A stretch of 64,000 nucleotides of DNA from Solanum dulcamara (lineage: Eukaryota; Streptophyta; Magnoliopsida; Solanales; Solanaceae): contig NC_077237.1 in the NCBI RefSeq assembly GCF_947179165.1, positions 87,954,341 through 88,018,340 of the forward strand, written 5' to 3'. The translations under genes were made by a program, and so were the position numbers. The notes under the pieces are model-generated. The model did not search any database, was not told where the DNA came from, and was given only the letters and a program-made list of their open reading frames with translations. Within the stretch, counting starts at the first letter, position 1; each line of letters opens with the position of its first letter. Shown piece by piece: positions 41,461 to 51,499 of the stretch.

Positions 41461-42489
41461 AAATAGTTCATAATTATTATATATATATAATTACTGTTGT
41501 GGACTTTGATCTTTAATGGAATTGTTAATGAATCTGGACCAATTATATATTCATTCTATTTTTTAAAATAAATAAATAATTCCTGGTCATATTTTGCTTC
41601 ATCAATTGATTTGATGTTTCATTAATCAATCAATCACCATCATTAATCACAATTTTCATAGTGATTTTCGGTGATATTGCAGGTAGATATGCTAAATGAG
41701 CGGATTGAGCTGACTTTGAAAAAAATAGAATAGATTGAGTTAATAAATAAACAAATTATTGATCCGTAAAAAGTTATTTAGACTCAAATTCGAATCATAT
41801 ACTAAATCTTAAAATCTAATTACACACAAAAAAAAGTGCTAGAAAAGACACACCTCTCCCTCGTTGTGCCTCCCTCTCCTTGTTCCTTACTCGATCGTCT
41901 TTTAAAAGCCGTCACCCAAGATAATAAGAGTCCAAATGAATCTAGTCTCTTAAAATTAAGATTGAATGCTTTCAGACTAATTAAATCGGTGAAAATTATA
42001 GTAACCTCGTTCTTCATAATTTTTAATGTTTTTCATAGGCAAGAATTTATTTTTATTTTTTAAAGAAAAAATTGACTTAAAATATCTATATCCCGGTGAA
42101 TTATATGCTAACATTATAATACATAGTATTATTGGGCAGTGTCACTATATATTTATCACTTCTTTTTTTCACTAGTGTGAATTCTAATTGAGAAATTGGA
42201 TGATACATTGAACAATCAAAATAAAAAAAGCAATCAATTAAGTCTACAACTAATTAATTATATTATAGGGGCCTATAGAGTTCTATATGACAAAACAACA
42301 TGTCTTAATAATTAAATCTACTAAATGTGCTATTTATTAAAAGGTAAATTAAAAATTAATCCTATCTCCAAATATATTTTATTATAAACATATGTGGGGT
42401 AATTTAGAGTTAGAAATCAACATAGTTACGTGTACTATATAATTGGTAAACATTAGAGGGAACATTAGCAAATATTTTAATATTAAAAC

Positions 42490-42765
42490 TATACTTTAAA
42501 TTTGAAGCGTGCGTTTGAGTACTGAACAAAGACAATTTTGGTGGGCTTACCCTTTTTAAAGTTTTTTGGAGTGAATAAAATTTTATATTGATAGTTTGAA
42601 AAGAAAGATATGTTATATGTAAGATGTAGAGATATTCTTAATGTGCATGTGAGGTTTTTTAGAAAAAATTGTGCGAGTTGATCTAAATTAAAGGAGATAA
42701 TATTATATCATCTTGAGAATATTTTGATTGTTTTAGCCTAACAATTGGTACGAGAGACTAATTCG
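42490..42765 (+). mobile_element. Possible Copia LTR end with primer-binding-site relic
   Basis: A stretch ending in ttttagcctaaca is followed by attggtacgagag, a degenerate match to the initiator-Met primer site TGGTATCAGAGC seen after plant Copia LTRs. No gag-pol follows and no second LTR was found, so this is at most a relic. Confidence 0.25.
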
Positions 42766-42807
42766 GCGAAATTAGTATAGAGATGAGCAGACGATGGTAC
42801 TATGCGA

Positions 42808-43384
42808 CAGAGGCAGATTCAGGATCTTAAATCTCTGGGTGTCATGCTACTTTAATTAGTAACCTATGACAAAATCCCCAGTGTAGAATAACAACAACAA
42901 CTACATACCCAGTGAAGTCCCACAAGTGGGGTCTGGGAGGGTAGAGTGTAAGCAGACCTTACCACTACCTCATAAAGATAGAGAGACTATTTCCGAAAGA
43001 CCCTTGACTCAAAAGTATCAGTCCAAAAAAAAAAGTGCAACAATATATATACAAATCATATTATGCAATTTCTGCATGACAAGAACAATACCAATAACAA
43101 AATAAAGTGATAAGATAATACTTAATATTTATTAACAAATTTACATATAAAATTTAGACTTGTTCTGTTGGTTCACCCATAGCAGGCTCGAACTTGCATC
43201 CTTGCAGTGATAAACCTGAGTTTTAACCACGGTCGTCACAAATCTCATTATTTCTAAAAATGTCATGTATAATATTTATACTTTCCTTATAAATATATAT
43301 ACAAATATATATGTATATACATTTTTTCAACCGAGATCATGGGATGATATGACACCCCCTTCCAACTACATAGATCTGTCCCTG
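42808..43384. mobile_element. hAT MITE, 577 bp, carrying a nested SINE
   Basis: Termini cagaggcagattcagg and, reverse complemented, cagggacagatctatg are inverted repeats of the CAGRGRC type common in hAT MITEs. An 8-bp duplication with one mismatch flanks it: ctatgcga (42800-42807) and ctttgcga (43385-43392). A minus-strand SINE has inserted inside (42885-43020). The same family occurs at 51230. Confidence 0.75.
42885..43020 (-). mobile_element. SINE inserted in the hAT MITE
   Basis: From the left: an aacaacaacaactac tail, then cccacaagtggggtctggga, gcagaccttaccactacctc and ctatttccgaaagacccttg, i.e. the SINE body reversed. Being inside the hAT MITE, it arrived later than that element. Confidence 0.7.
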
Positions 43385-43503
43385 CTTTGCGACCCGACTT
43401 AGTACCTTGAACTATCTACGACAATTTATAACCTTTAGTTGTAGCTTTGAATACGCATGCATCATGAGAAAAAGAAGTCAGTGGCCTTTAATTTGGTAGT
43501 CAT

Positions 43504-43734
43504 CACTACATCAAAAATAATTTTTAGCAATAATATTTAATTAATAACAACAGCTTAATTAATTATTGCTTAATATATTTTCTTAGAGACAATTAACATT
43601 CTTTGTAAATGTTTTTAAAGCGTATAGTAACACTGGATCCAATGGTAATTAACTAATGCCATCAGTAAATACTTTAGCACTGTATTTATTAATTTGCATA
43701 TTTACTGCCGATAAACATTATTTTTATTATAGTG
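43504..43734. mobile_element. CACTA-type MITE, 231 bp
   Basis: Begins CACTACATCAAAAATAA and ends with the reverse complement of CACTATAATAAAAATAA. A perfect CAT duplication flanks it (43501-43503 and 43735-43737); 3 bp is the CACTA target size. No coding capacity. Confidence 0.85.
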
Positions 43735-44857
43735 CATAACTACTCGATTGATGTGATGGCCATAACTACTATCATATAATCACCAATTTCTTGAAACAAT
43801 AATCGAAATTAAAAAGACTATATAAAATATTGGGATACTCTCTATAATATAAAGTGCCTTTTTAAAAAAATATTATATAAACAATTCAAAATAAATAATA
43901 TCATATTGTAGCTGTATTTCATAATCACACTTTAAACTATAACTATTTAAATAATCACTAGCTAATAACAATCCCCAACATATTATCACATGAATGATAC
44001 AAAATGAAAATTTAAACTAGACCCAAAAAAAAAAGAAAAAAAAAAAGAAACAAATGTAATATCACTTTGATAATTTCTAGTATATTAATTGCATCTATTA
44101 TAATATAAAGTCATGAACACGTGATTGGGGTACTCTGTTTTGTAGATTAATTTGTTTATAAAAACGTCTTCATCCTCTAGAACTTTTAAATTAACTAGCC
44201 ATAAATTCTAAAAAAAGTGCATACCTATTTTAATTTTATTTCTTTTGTAAAAAAGGACAACTAAACAAATAAAATAAAAGAAGTCTACTGTTTAATATGG
44301 TGGCTTTAAAACAGTGCAATGAATATGGAAGCATTTCCAAAAATTGTATTCTCAAAGTGGTGCATGAATTGTCTATTTATAGTAATTAATATTTAATATT
44401 ATAAAGCAAGAGAACAAAAACAATTTTACAGTAGTATAAATTTATATTAATTAATTCAAGGAAAAAGGATGGCCGGTGGCTTAAGACCTTGCTTAATTTT
44501 TTTTTTTTGTAATCATTTATATATTAATTAATCTTTAGATCCTATCCACATGTGTTTTCACATTTCTTGATTTTACTTTCCTTAATAGTTTCTTAGTTGT
44601 GTCTGGTATTTGTATTTGGATCTGATAAAATTTAGATCTCCGCCAAAAAATGCATATTAAAGGGGTAAAATACTTTAAAACAAAGACAATTCTATATTCA
44701 GAGTTTGAAATTGAGATTTCTGATTAAAAAGAAAAGTGCACGTATGTACGTACATACCACTCTACCACAACGTTTGTTGGTTGTAGTTTAATCGTAGATA
44801 TTAAAAGCAATTAAGAGTTTGCTTAATCTCACTATACTATCTTTTTTTTTGGTTTTC

Positions 44858-45030
44858 CACCAGATGTTTGGAGATCATGGAGCCCCGATCAAATCCGAAT
44901 CGTGCACTGCAGGGCCCATTTGGGGGTGGCGCTCCCAACAAGATTTAATTTTCTTTATACCCAAGACTCGAATCTGAAACCTCTGATTAAGGGTGAAACA
45001 GTCTCACTACTGCACCACAATCTATATTGG
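44858..45030 (-). mobile_element. tRNA-derived SINE, minus strand
   Basis: On the minus strand it reads attgtggtgcagtagtgaga (A-box region), then cccttaatcagaggtttcag and attcgagtct (B-box region), then ggagcgccac. Box A and box B identify a tRNA-derived SINE. It is among the better preserved of four such heads in the window. Elsewhere in 43740-45340 I see only AT-rich spacer. Confidence 0.6.
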
Positions 45031-45344
45031 TTTAATCTCACTATCTATACTTAATAAATTAGCTGTTTAAAGAGGACTTATAAGCAATTATAGAGTAGGA
45101 TTTACACATTAATTTGAATCATAAATAAAGTACTCCCTATAGGGATTAGGCATGAAGTTATATATATGTACAGCTACTTGTTAATTCTAAATTACTAATT
45201 ATAATATATAGCCATCAATAACATAACTACATAGCCCATATTCACATTAGATCGCATATCTATTTTTTTAAAAGACACCAAAAATAAAATAAAATAAAAT
45301 AAATAAAATAGCTGGCTAAATTTCTATAGAGGCAAGTAGCCGGA

Positions 45345-45490
45345 CACTACTAAAAAAAAGTGAATTTCTAACAAAATTTTATCAAAAATTGGCTTGTCAA
45401 AAACATTTCAGCGAGAAAAATAGCAATTTCATATTTCTGACGATATTCTGAAAGAAATGTCAATTACAAATTTGCCTTTTCTTAATAGTG
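45345..45490. mobile_element. CACTA-type MITE, 146 bp
   Basis: Starts CACTACTAAAAAAAAG and ends cttaatagtg (reverse complement CACTATTAAG). The flanks gga and aga fit a 3-bp duplication with one mismatch. No ORF. Confidence 0.6.
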
Positions 45491-45577
45491 AGATTTTAAA
45501 AAAACTTCAAAGTTTATTAGATGTTGGAAGTGAGAGTTTGGCGATATGATGAGATTTGAAGAACACAATAAGCCTAG

Positions 45578-45580
<3 letters not shown>

Positions 45581-45644
<64 letters not shown>
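45581..45644. repeat. (AT)n microsatellite, the longest in the window
   Basis: About 64 bases of uninterrupted AT dinucleotide. From here to 46270 the sequence is AT-rich spacer without recognisable genes. Confidence 0.9.
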
Positions 45645-45646
<2 letters not shown>

Positions 45647-46273
45647 CTTTCAAGATTATAAATTTCATATTTTAAAAAGGCTTATTTATAAATATCTTGG
45701 GTGACTATCTAATAGAAGCGATGAAATCGAAAATTTCACTAAAAATGATGTCCAACACGCAAGATCTAACATACGGAAAAAGGCCAAATATATTATGTAC
45801 TATCAATATAGTTTAAATGTACTTTTGTTTGAGTTTCGGTAATTGAAATATATGCTTTCGTTATACTTTCGATCCAAAATAAGGATAACTCACTATAGAG
45901 TATAATGAAAGGGTAATTAGGATCGAAAATATAACTTAATGAGTATATTATTTGAACCGAAACTCAAATGAGGGATATATTTAAATTATTTTTGATAATA
46001 TATGAGTATATTTGATCCTTTTTCTTTTAATAGGTAAAAAGTAATTTTTGACCTACATACACACAATATATTTTTAAAGAAAATATTCAACTGATCACTC
46101 TTTATTATATTACTGTTTGTGGTTCCGCCTTTACCTAATGGTGTAAAAAAAATCCTTAATCTAAGCCATGAAATTTCAATATCAATTGTTAGTGGACATC
46201 TTATTCAGTTTTGAAGAAAAAAAAGGAATTTAGGAAATTAACTTTGAAAAATGAATTTAAGAAAGTCAGCAAA

Positions 46274-46403
46274 TCCATGACAACTTGTTTAGTGGATGAA
46301 GAAAAAAAATAAATCTAAATATTTATTTAATTTGTTGAACTAATATTAAAATGTGAATACAGTGAAATAGACAAAGTCAAAAAGTGTCAAAAACGAGTTT
46401 AAG
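46274..46403 (+). promoter_or_regulatory. Conserved upstream motifs of MYB C
   Basis: tccatgacaacttg (46274-46287) and agtcaaaaagtgtcaaaaac-gagttt (46376-46403) match the blocks before MYB A and MYB B. Between them, aaatctaaatatt..ttgaactaat also matches the MYB A flank (33270-33300). Because most of the surrounding MYB C upstream DNA no longer aligns, selective retention is plausible. Confidence 0.55.
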
Positions 46404-46693
46404 TCATTAAGTGTAATTAACTAATTAATTAATGAATGAATGAAATGAAATTAAATTAAATTAATCAACACACAGTATACACTTTCCATCAATTAATTAA
46501 ACAAGTGGCTAAAAATTAGACATGTTCCCTAATTGCGGCTTTGTGAGATTAAACATTAATTAAACTCATTAATTAAATGTACAACTTCTTAATTCTTCTT
46601 TAATTTCCATCTAATTTACACGTTTTACTCACCTTTTTTTTTTCTTCTTTTTTTTTTTGTTTTTCTTCAAATATCTCTCTCTTTTTATTCATC

Positions 46694-46701
46694 TATATAA
46701 A
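46694..46701 (+). promoter_or_regulatory. TATA box of MYB C
   Basis: TATATAAA in atctatataaactccccgtc, 188 bases before the ATG, followed by a CT-rich leader with ctctctctaaa repeats. Confidence 0.7.
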
Positions 46702-46888
46702 CTCCCCGTCACTTCTTCTTATCTCTTCATGCACTAATTTAGTACATCTTTCTCTCTCTAAAAAATCTCCTCTCTCTAAAAAAAACACAATTCAATTTCT
46801 CATAATTTATGAGGCTTTAGGCGACTGGAGCAACCTTTCGATTAGCTTATTCACTCTTTTAGTTAAGTATTTCGCTTTTTTATTATCG

Positions 46889-48477
46889 ATGGATCATTTT
46901 GGTTTGAGAAGAGAAGCTAGTATTGATAGTAACGATACAAAAGGCGATGAAAACAATAGTAATTTGGACCTAAAAAGAGGTTCATGGACTGTTGAAGAAG
47001 ATTTCACTCTTATGAATCATGTTGCTGTTCATGGTGAAGGCCGTTGGAATTCCCTCGCTCGTTCAGCAGGTAACATTTCTATACATGACAATATTTAAAA
47101 AAATTGCAATCTTTTTTTCTTAACTAATTTTTATATAACTACTCAAAATTTGTGAATTTCCATGGACGTTTCTGATGAAAATTCGTGGGAAAAAAATTCA
47201 TATAAACTTATTTCCCACGGATTTCAAACGAATTTCATAGGGAATTTTGAATTTCTAGTAGTCATATATATCATAATAACAACAACAATATACTTTGTGA
47301 AATCCAAATGAGTAGGGTAGTATATATATATAATTTTATTTCTGTTTCATAAATAAGGTAAAAAGATTTTGTTTTTCGATGGACGCCTCAACTTAGATAT
47401 ATAGGTTGGATAGTTTATGAGGGGAGATAAAAGATTCATGTTTGATGTGTATTGGATAATTTCTTTACGTACTAAATAATCTTTTTTAAAAGTTAAGAAC
47501 TCATCTAATCATCCCACTAAGATAAAAAAAAAAAAGGGGGGGGGGGGGAGGGGAAATTAAAATGGTTATGATTAACTATTGTTAAATAAAAAGTAGTTAG
47601 AGTATTAAAGTGATATTATTGGTTCTTCCTAAAACAAAATTCTTTTACCAATAAGCTATGTGATATAAGGAATTTAATAATTACTAACTTATCGCATGAA
47701 TTAATTAAACAGGTTTAAAGAGAACAGGGAAAAGCTGCAGATTAAGATGGCTTAATTATCTTAGACCAGATGTTCGACGTGGAAATATTACACTTGAAGA
47801 ACAATTGTTGATTCTTCAACTTCATTCTCGTTGGGGCAATAGGTATGTTCATTTGTACATAATAAACACTAGCTAATTCAATAGGCATATGTACTGAAAA
47901 TGTAAAAACATTTTTTTTTGATTGTAGGTGGTCGAAAATTGCACAACATTTGCCAGGAAGAACAGATAACGAGATAAAAAATTACTGGAGAACCCGAGTG
48001 CAAAAACAAGCCAAACAACTAAAATGTGATGTGAATAGCAAAGAATTCAAAGATACGTTGAATTATCTTTGGATTCCAAGGCTTGTTGAGAGAATTCAAG
48101 CTTCTTACAATTCAAATAATCAAGTGAATATTCAACAAACAAATGATAATATTATTAGTAATAATAATATTCTTCCAAATTATTCTAGTACAACAACAAC
48201 AACTTCATCAGAAAACTCAATTGTGACACAAATTTCAGACATGTCTGATAATTGCTACACTAATTACCCTCTTAATCAAGGTGATTATGGGGAAATCTTG
48301 ATTAGTCCCACAGGTGATTATTTTCAACAAGGTGCACTAGACTTCAGAACAGTGGATATTATTAATGATAATAATAATGATCAACAAAATATGAGCCAAT
48401 TATTTTTGGATGATCATGTTTCAGACAATTTGTGGAACATTGATGATTTGTTGTTTTTACAACAACAACTCAATTAA
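46889..48477 (+). CDS. R2R3-MYB transcription factor, MYB108/MYB78-like (MYB C)
   Basis: Exons 46889-47069, 47713-47842 and 47928-48477 give 286 residues. The N-terminus is 11 residues longer than in MYB A and B. R2 (about residues 29-81) and R3 (82-132) carry the consensus LARSAG and DVRRG, so this copy looks closest to the ancestral subgroup-20 sequence. The post-MYB motif [12 protein letters not shown]...[13 protein letters not shown] is present, followed by an Asn/Thr/Ser-rich tail ending in an acidic stretch ([11 protein letters not shown]). The intron positions equal those of A and B. Intron 1 (643 bases) holds a SINE remnant near 47275-47330 and an A9-G12 run near 47530. Known roles of Arabidopsis relatives are stress, wound and senescence responses; function here is inferred only from the family. 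Confidence 0.95.
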
Positions 48478-48488
48478 CAATGATGACT

Positions 48489-48545
48489 GAGGTCTCGAGT
48501 TCGAGCTTTGCATTTGGAAAAAATTATGCATTGTCGAATTCAAAT
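48489..48545 (+). repeat. Truncated SINE fragment after the MYB C stop
   Basis: gaggtctcgagttcgagctt matches the B-box region of the tRNA-derived SINEs, here on the plus strand and starting 12 bases after the MYB C stop codon; the A box is missing. It would form part of the MYB C 3'UTR. Confidence 0.4.
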
Positions 48546-49369
48546 TAGCCAGATTCTAGAATAAACAGAATCAAGTGTAGAAATCACAATTAGGGTCATT
48601 ATTACTCATTACAATTCACAAAAGAATAGTTTTTTTTTAATCTTTATTTATGTTGTGAGCTACATACATTATAACCTTTCTGAAGGATTTGTAACATTTA
48701 TCTCTTTTAATTAATTAAGGATTTAAAAGGATTTAATTCTTTTAGACTTTTATTCTTTGAATGAGAAATTTTCATATGGTTTCTTTGTGTATACTGTGAT
48801 TTTATTTAAATAAGAAATAGTTAAATTAAGAAATACACATCATATTCTAATTCTTATAATTAATTGTATAAATATACTTCATATAAACAACAGGGACGAA
48901 CTTTTGTTTAGTATATTCGTATTAGAAAATTCATTAAATATGTATATTAAAAATTTAATTACAGACCCAGTAATTATGATGATTATGAATTTGACAAAAA
49001 GTTTACAATTAATAAGCTCTAAATTCTTGTTTCGCTTCTGCAAATCAATACATAATATTTAAACTCTTCTATTTTAACAAAAACTTGTGATTACACTAAA
49101 GGGAATTTATAAGTGTAAAATTAATACTATTATAATTAATGTTGAAAGAGGATCCATATATATTATTGGTTCCACTATATATAAATTTAATAGTGAAAAT
49201 GTCATTGTTGCTTGTCATTCTAATCTTAGACCAAAGTCATAGAGTTTTAGAAACATAGTCTATGGGGCCTGAACTAGATATTTTCCCCCTCATGCGAAAT
49301 TTGGTATTCACATTAAAGATTGAATAAATTTAAATTCACACATTTGTAAAATTTATTTTCAAGAGCAAT

Positions 49370-49480
49370 AATATTAGTAGGATTTTTTTCATTTTCTAAA
49401 ACTCAAACTCGAGACCTAATTAAGAGTAAAATTAAAAGATCTCAATTATCTCATCACGATTCATGTTGGTAGCTGCAATG
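49370..49480 (-). mobile_element. tRNA-derived SINE head, minus strand
   Basis: The plus strand shows ctcaaactcgagacctaatt, then aagatctcaattatctcatc and acgattcatgttgg, the reversed box B / box A order. Degraded. No gene occurs between 48550 and 54600. Confidence 0.4.
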
Positions 49481-49785
49481 ATTAATTAAGGAAAATTGGT
49501 ATATTCTCAAATACATAGTATTGTTTAAAAACAGTTAAAACCCTATTATTTTTTTCAGTTCTTTTTTTAGTATAAAGTCTAAAATTACTGTAATTTTATA
49601 ATTATATCGTTTGAATACTACATGAGTGGATTCCAATGTCACCAATGACTAATGAGATTATACTATTTATGAAATTAATCTCAAATTTAATTAATTCCTG
49701 CTTTGTCCCCTTGTTTGCCGACGATTAAAGTACCGTAAAAATTTATTCATGTCGGTTGTTTATATGTATGATATATACAATAAAA

Positions 49786-49900
49786 ATCCAGTGAAATCTC
49801 ACAACGTGGGATCTGAGGAGGGTAAAATGTACGCAGACCTGACTCCTACCAAGGTAGGACGGCTATTTCAGAAAGACTCTCGGCTCAGTAAAATTATAAA
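49786..49900 (-). mobile_element. SINE body, minus strand
   Basis: ccagtgaaatctcacaacgt, then gaggagggtaaaatgtacgc, agacctgactcctaccaagg and ctatttcagaaagactctcg: the SINE body of the YTH intron, reversed, with its tail lost. Confidence 0.55.
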
Positions 49901-51150
49901 GAGAAGTTAGATAAGGATAAGAAGTTCAAAGCGATATGACAAAGCAAATAACGAAAGCAACCCAGATAAAATAGAGCAATCAAAGTACATAAAGTAATAG
50001 ATAATAACAGAAATCAGATCACAAGAAATATGTATGATATATGTTTCAACATAATATATGTACCTCAATTAATTCAACGGAGAATGTATGCACTAAATAA
50101 TTCTATCCACCAAATACAAGATGATCGTCATTTTCAACGAATACAAAATTATAAATACTTAAAAAAATAAAAAAGATAAGTTGAAAAAAATAAATTGGTA
50201 TTGAAATATTTGTATCACAGGTGTCTTTGCACAAAAGCCATCAAAGTGGTCCCTAAAGTAGAGCTATATATTAAAATAGGTTCCCTAACTAAGGCAGCCA
50301 TAGCTACAATTAAAAATAAAAAAAACTTTCTCAATTCATGCTATGTTGTAAATAACGACAATAATATAGCTAATATAATTCTATAAATTGGATTTGAGGA
50401 ATTTGTAAGATATACGTATATTTACCTTTATTATTTATAGAATAGAAAAGTTATTTTCAATAGACCTGAATCCTAAATATCATGTTCTTATAATTTCCTT
50501 TACTATTAAATTTTATAGCTCGTCATGAAAGTTGAATTTGTTGTGCCAAACTAGAATTAATTAGCCCGTCCATTTTGATAGCTCTATATTTTTTTAATAA
50601 TTCGGGCAAAGTGCACGGATACTCATTCATTTTTGCCACTTCAGACATTTTTGCTAGAATTTTAGTTATTTTTTCCTAAACATTAATCCTTATTTATTCG
50701 TCAAATTTTGTATATCCGACGTTTTTGATAGACTTATGTAAAGAGAAACTACTATTTTAAAAAGTTAATTTTTAATCTACAATTGCAAAAGTGTAAATCC
50801 ATTTTTTAAAAATATATAGTACATATATCTTTAATTTCAAAATTCAGAATCCGTTCCGATCCATATAATTAGATGCATGCATCCTTTATTTATTTTTTCC
50901 TCTAATCGATTGCGTGAAGGTATTTATTGAAAGGGAGATTACATTGTATAAATTAAACATATTAATTATTCAAATCTCATTAGCCACAAGTTTTATTAAT
51001 GAAAAAAGAAATTAACTTCCAAAATTTTGGGTTTTTTCTTGTTTTACATAGAATGCTTTTCCAAACCGTAACAAATATAGGAAAATCTTCATCATGCCGT
51101 TCCACTATAAGAAAATTAATGAACATAATTAGGCATTTTTTGTGTTATAT

Positions 51151-51485
51151 CACTACTAAAAAAAATATTGGAATTAGCTACAAAATTCTTCGTTGGTTCG
51201 TCGCTATTTTTTTCGTATTTATGAAAATTCAGCGGCAGAGGCAGGAATTTCTGGGCGAAATATTGAACCCATTTACCACTGAGCTAAGCCCTCTGACTTA
51301 TGTTTAGGGAGTTCAATGATAAATATATACACACAAATCAAAAAAATTATCTTATATATACAATATAAAATATGTCGTACATCGTTTAACTACAATTTTT
51401 TTTATCTAATACAATGTAGATCCGCCCCTGTGAAAATCTGTCGTACATTTGTCCGTGGCTTAATTCAATTTATTTTTGGGTAGTG
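51151..51485. mobile_element. CACTA-type MITE, 335 bp, with nested hAT MITE
   Basis: Starts CACTACTAAAAAAAATA and ends with tttttgggtagtg (reverse complement CACTACCCAAAAA). A perfect TAT duplication flanks it (51148-51150 and 51486-51488). A 201-bp hAT MITE interrupts it, so the original element was about 126 bp. Confidence 0.8.
51230..51430. mobile_element. hAT MITE, 201 bp, nested in CACTA MITE
   Basis: The left end cagcggcagaggcagg and the reverse complement of the right end (caggggcggatctaca) are inverted repeats. The 8-bp duplication tgaaaatt/tgaaaatc (51222-51229, 51431-51438) has one mismatch. Same family as the element at 42808. Confidence 0.8.
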
Positions 51486-51499
51486 TATATATAAGTTTA

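Noticed and set aside
44858..45030. tRNA gene suggested by box A/box B words
   Set aside because: No cloverleaf pairing; the words belong to tRNA-derived SINEs seen several times here.
50999..51307. 102-codon open frame
   Set aside because: Spans the edges of two nested MITEs and has no family resemblance.
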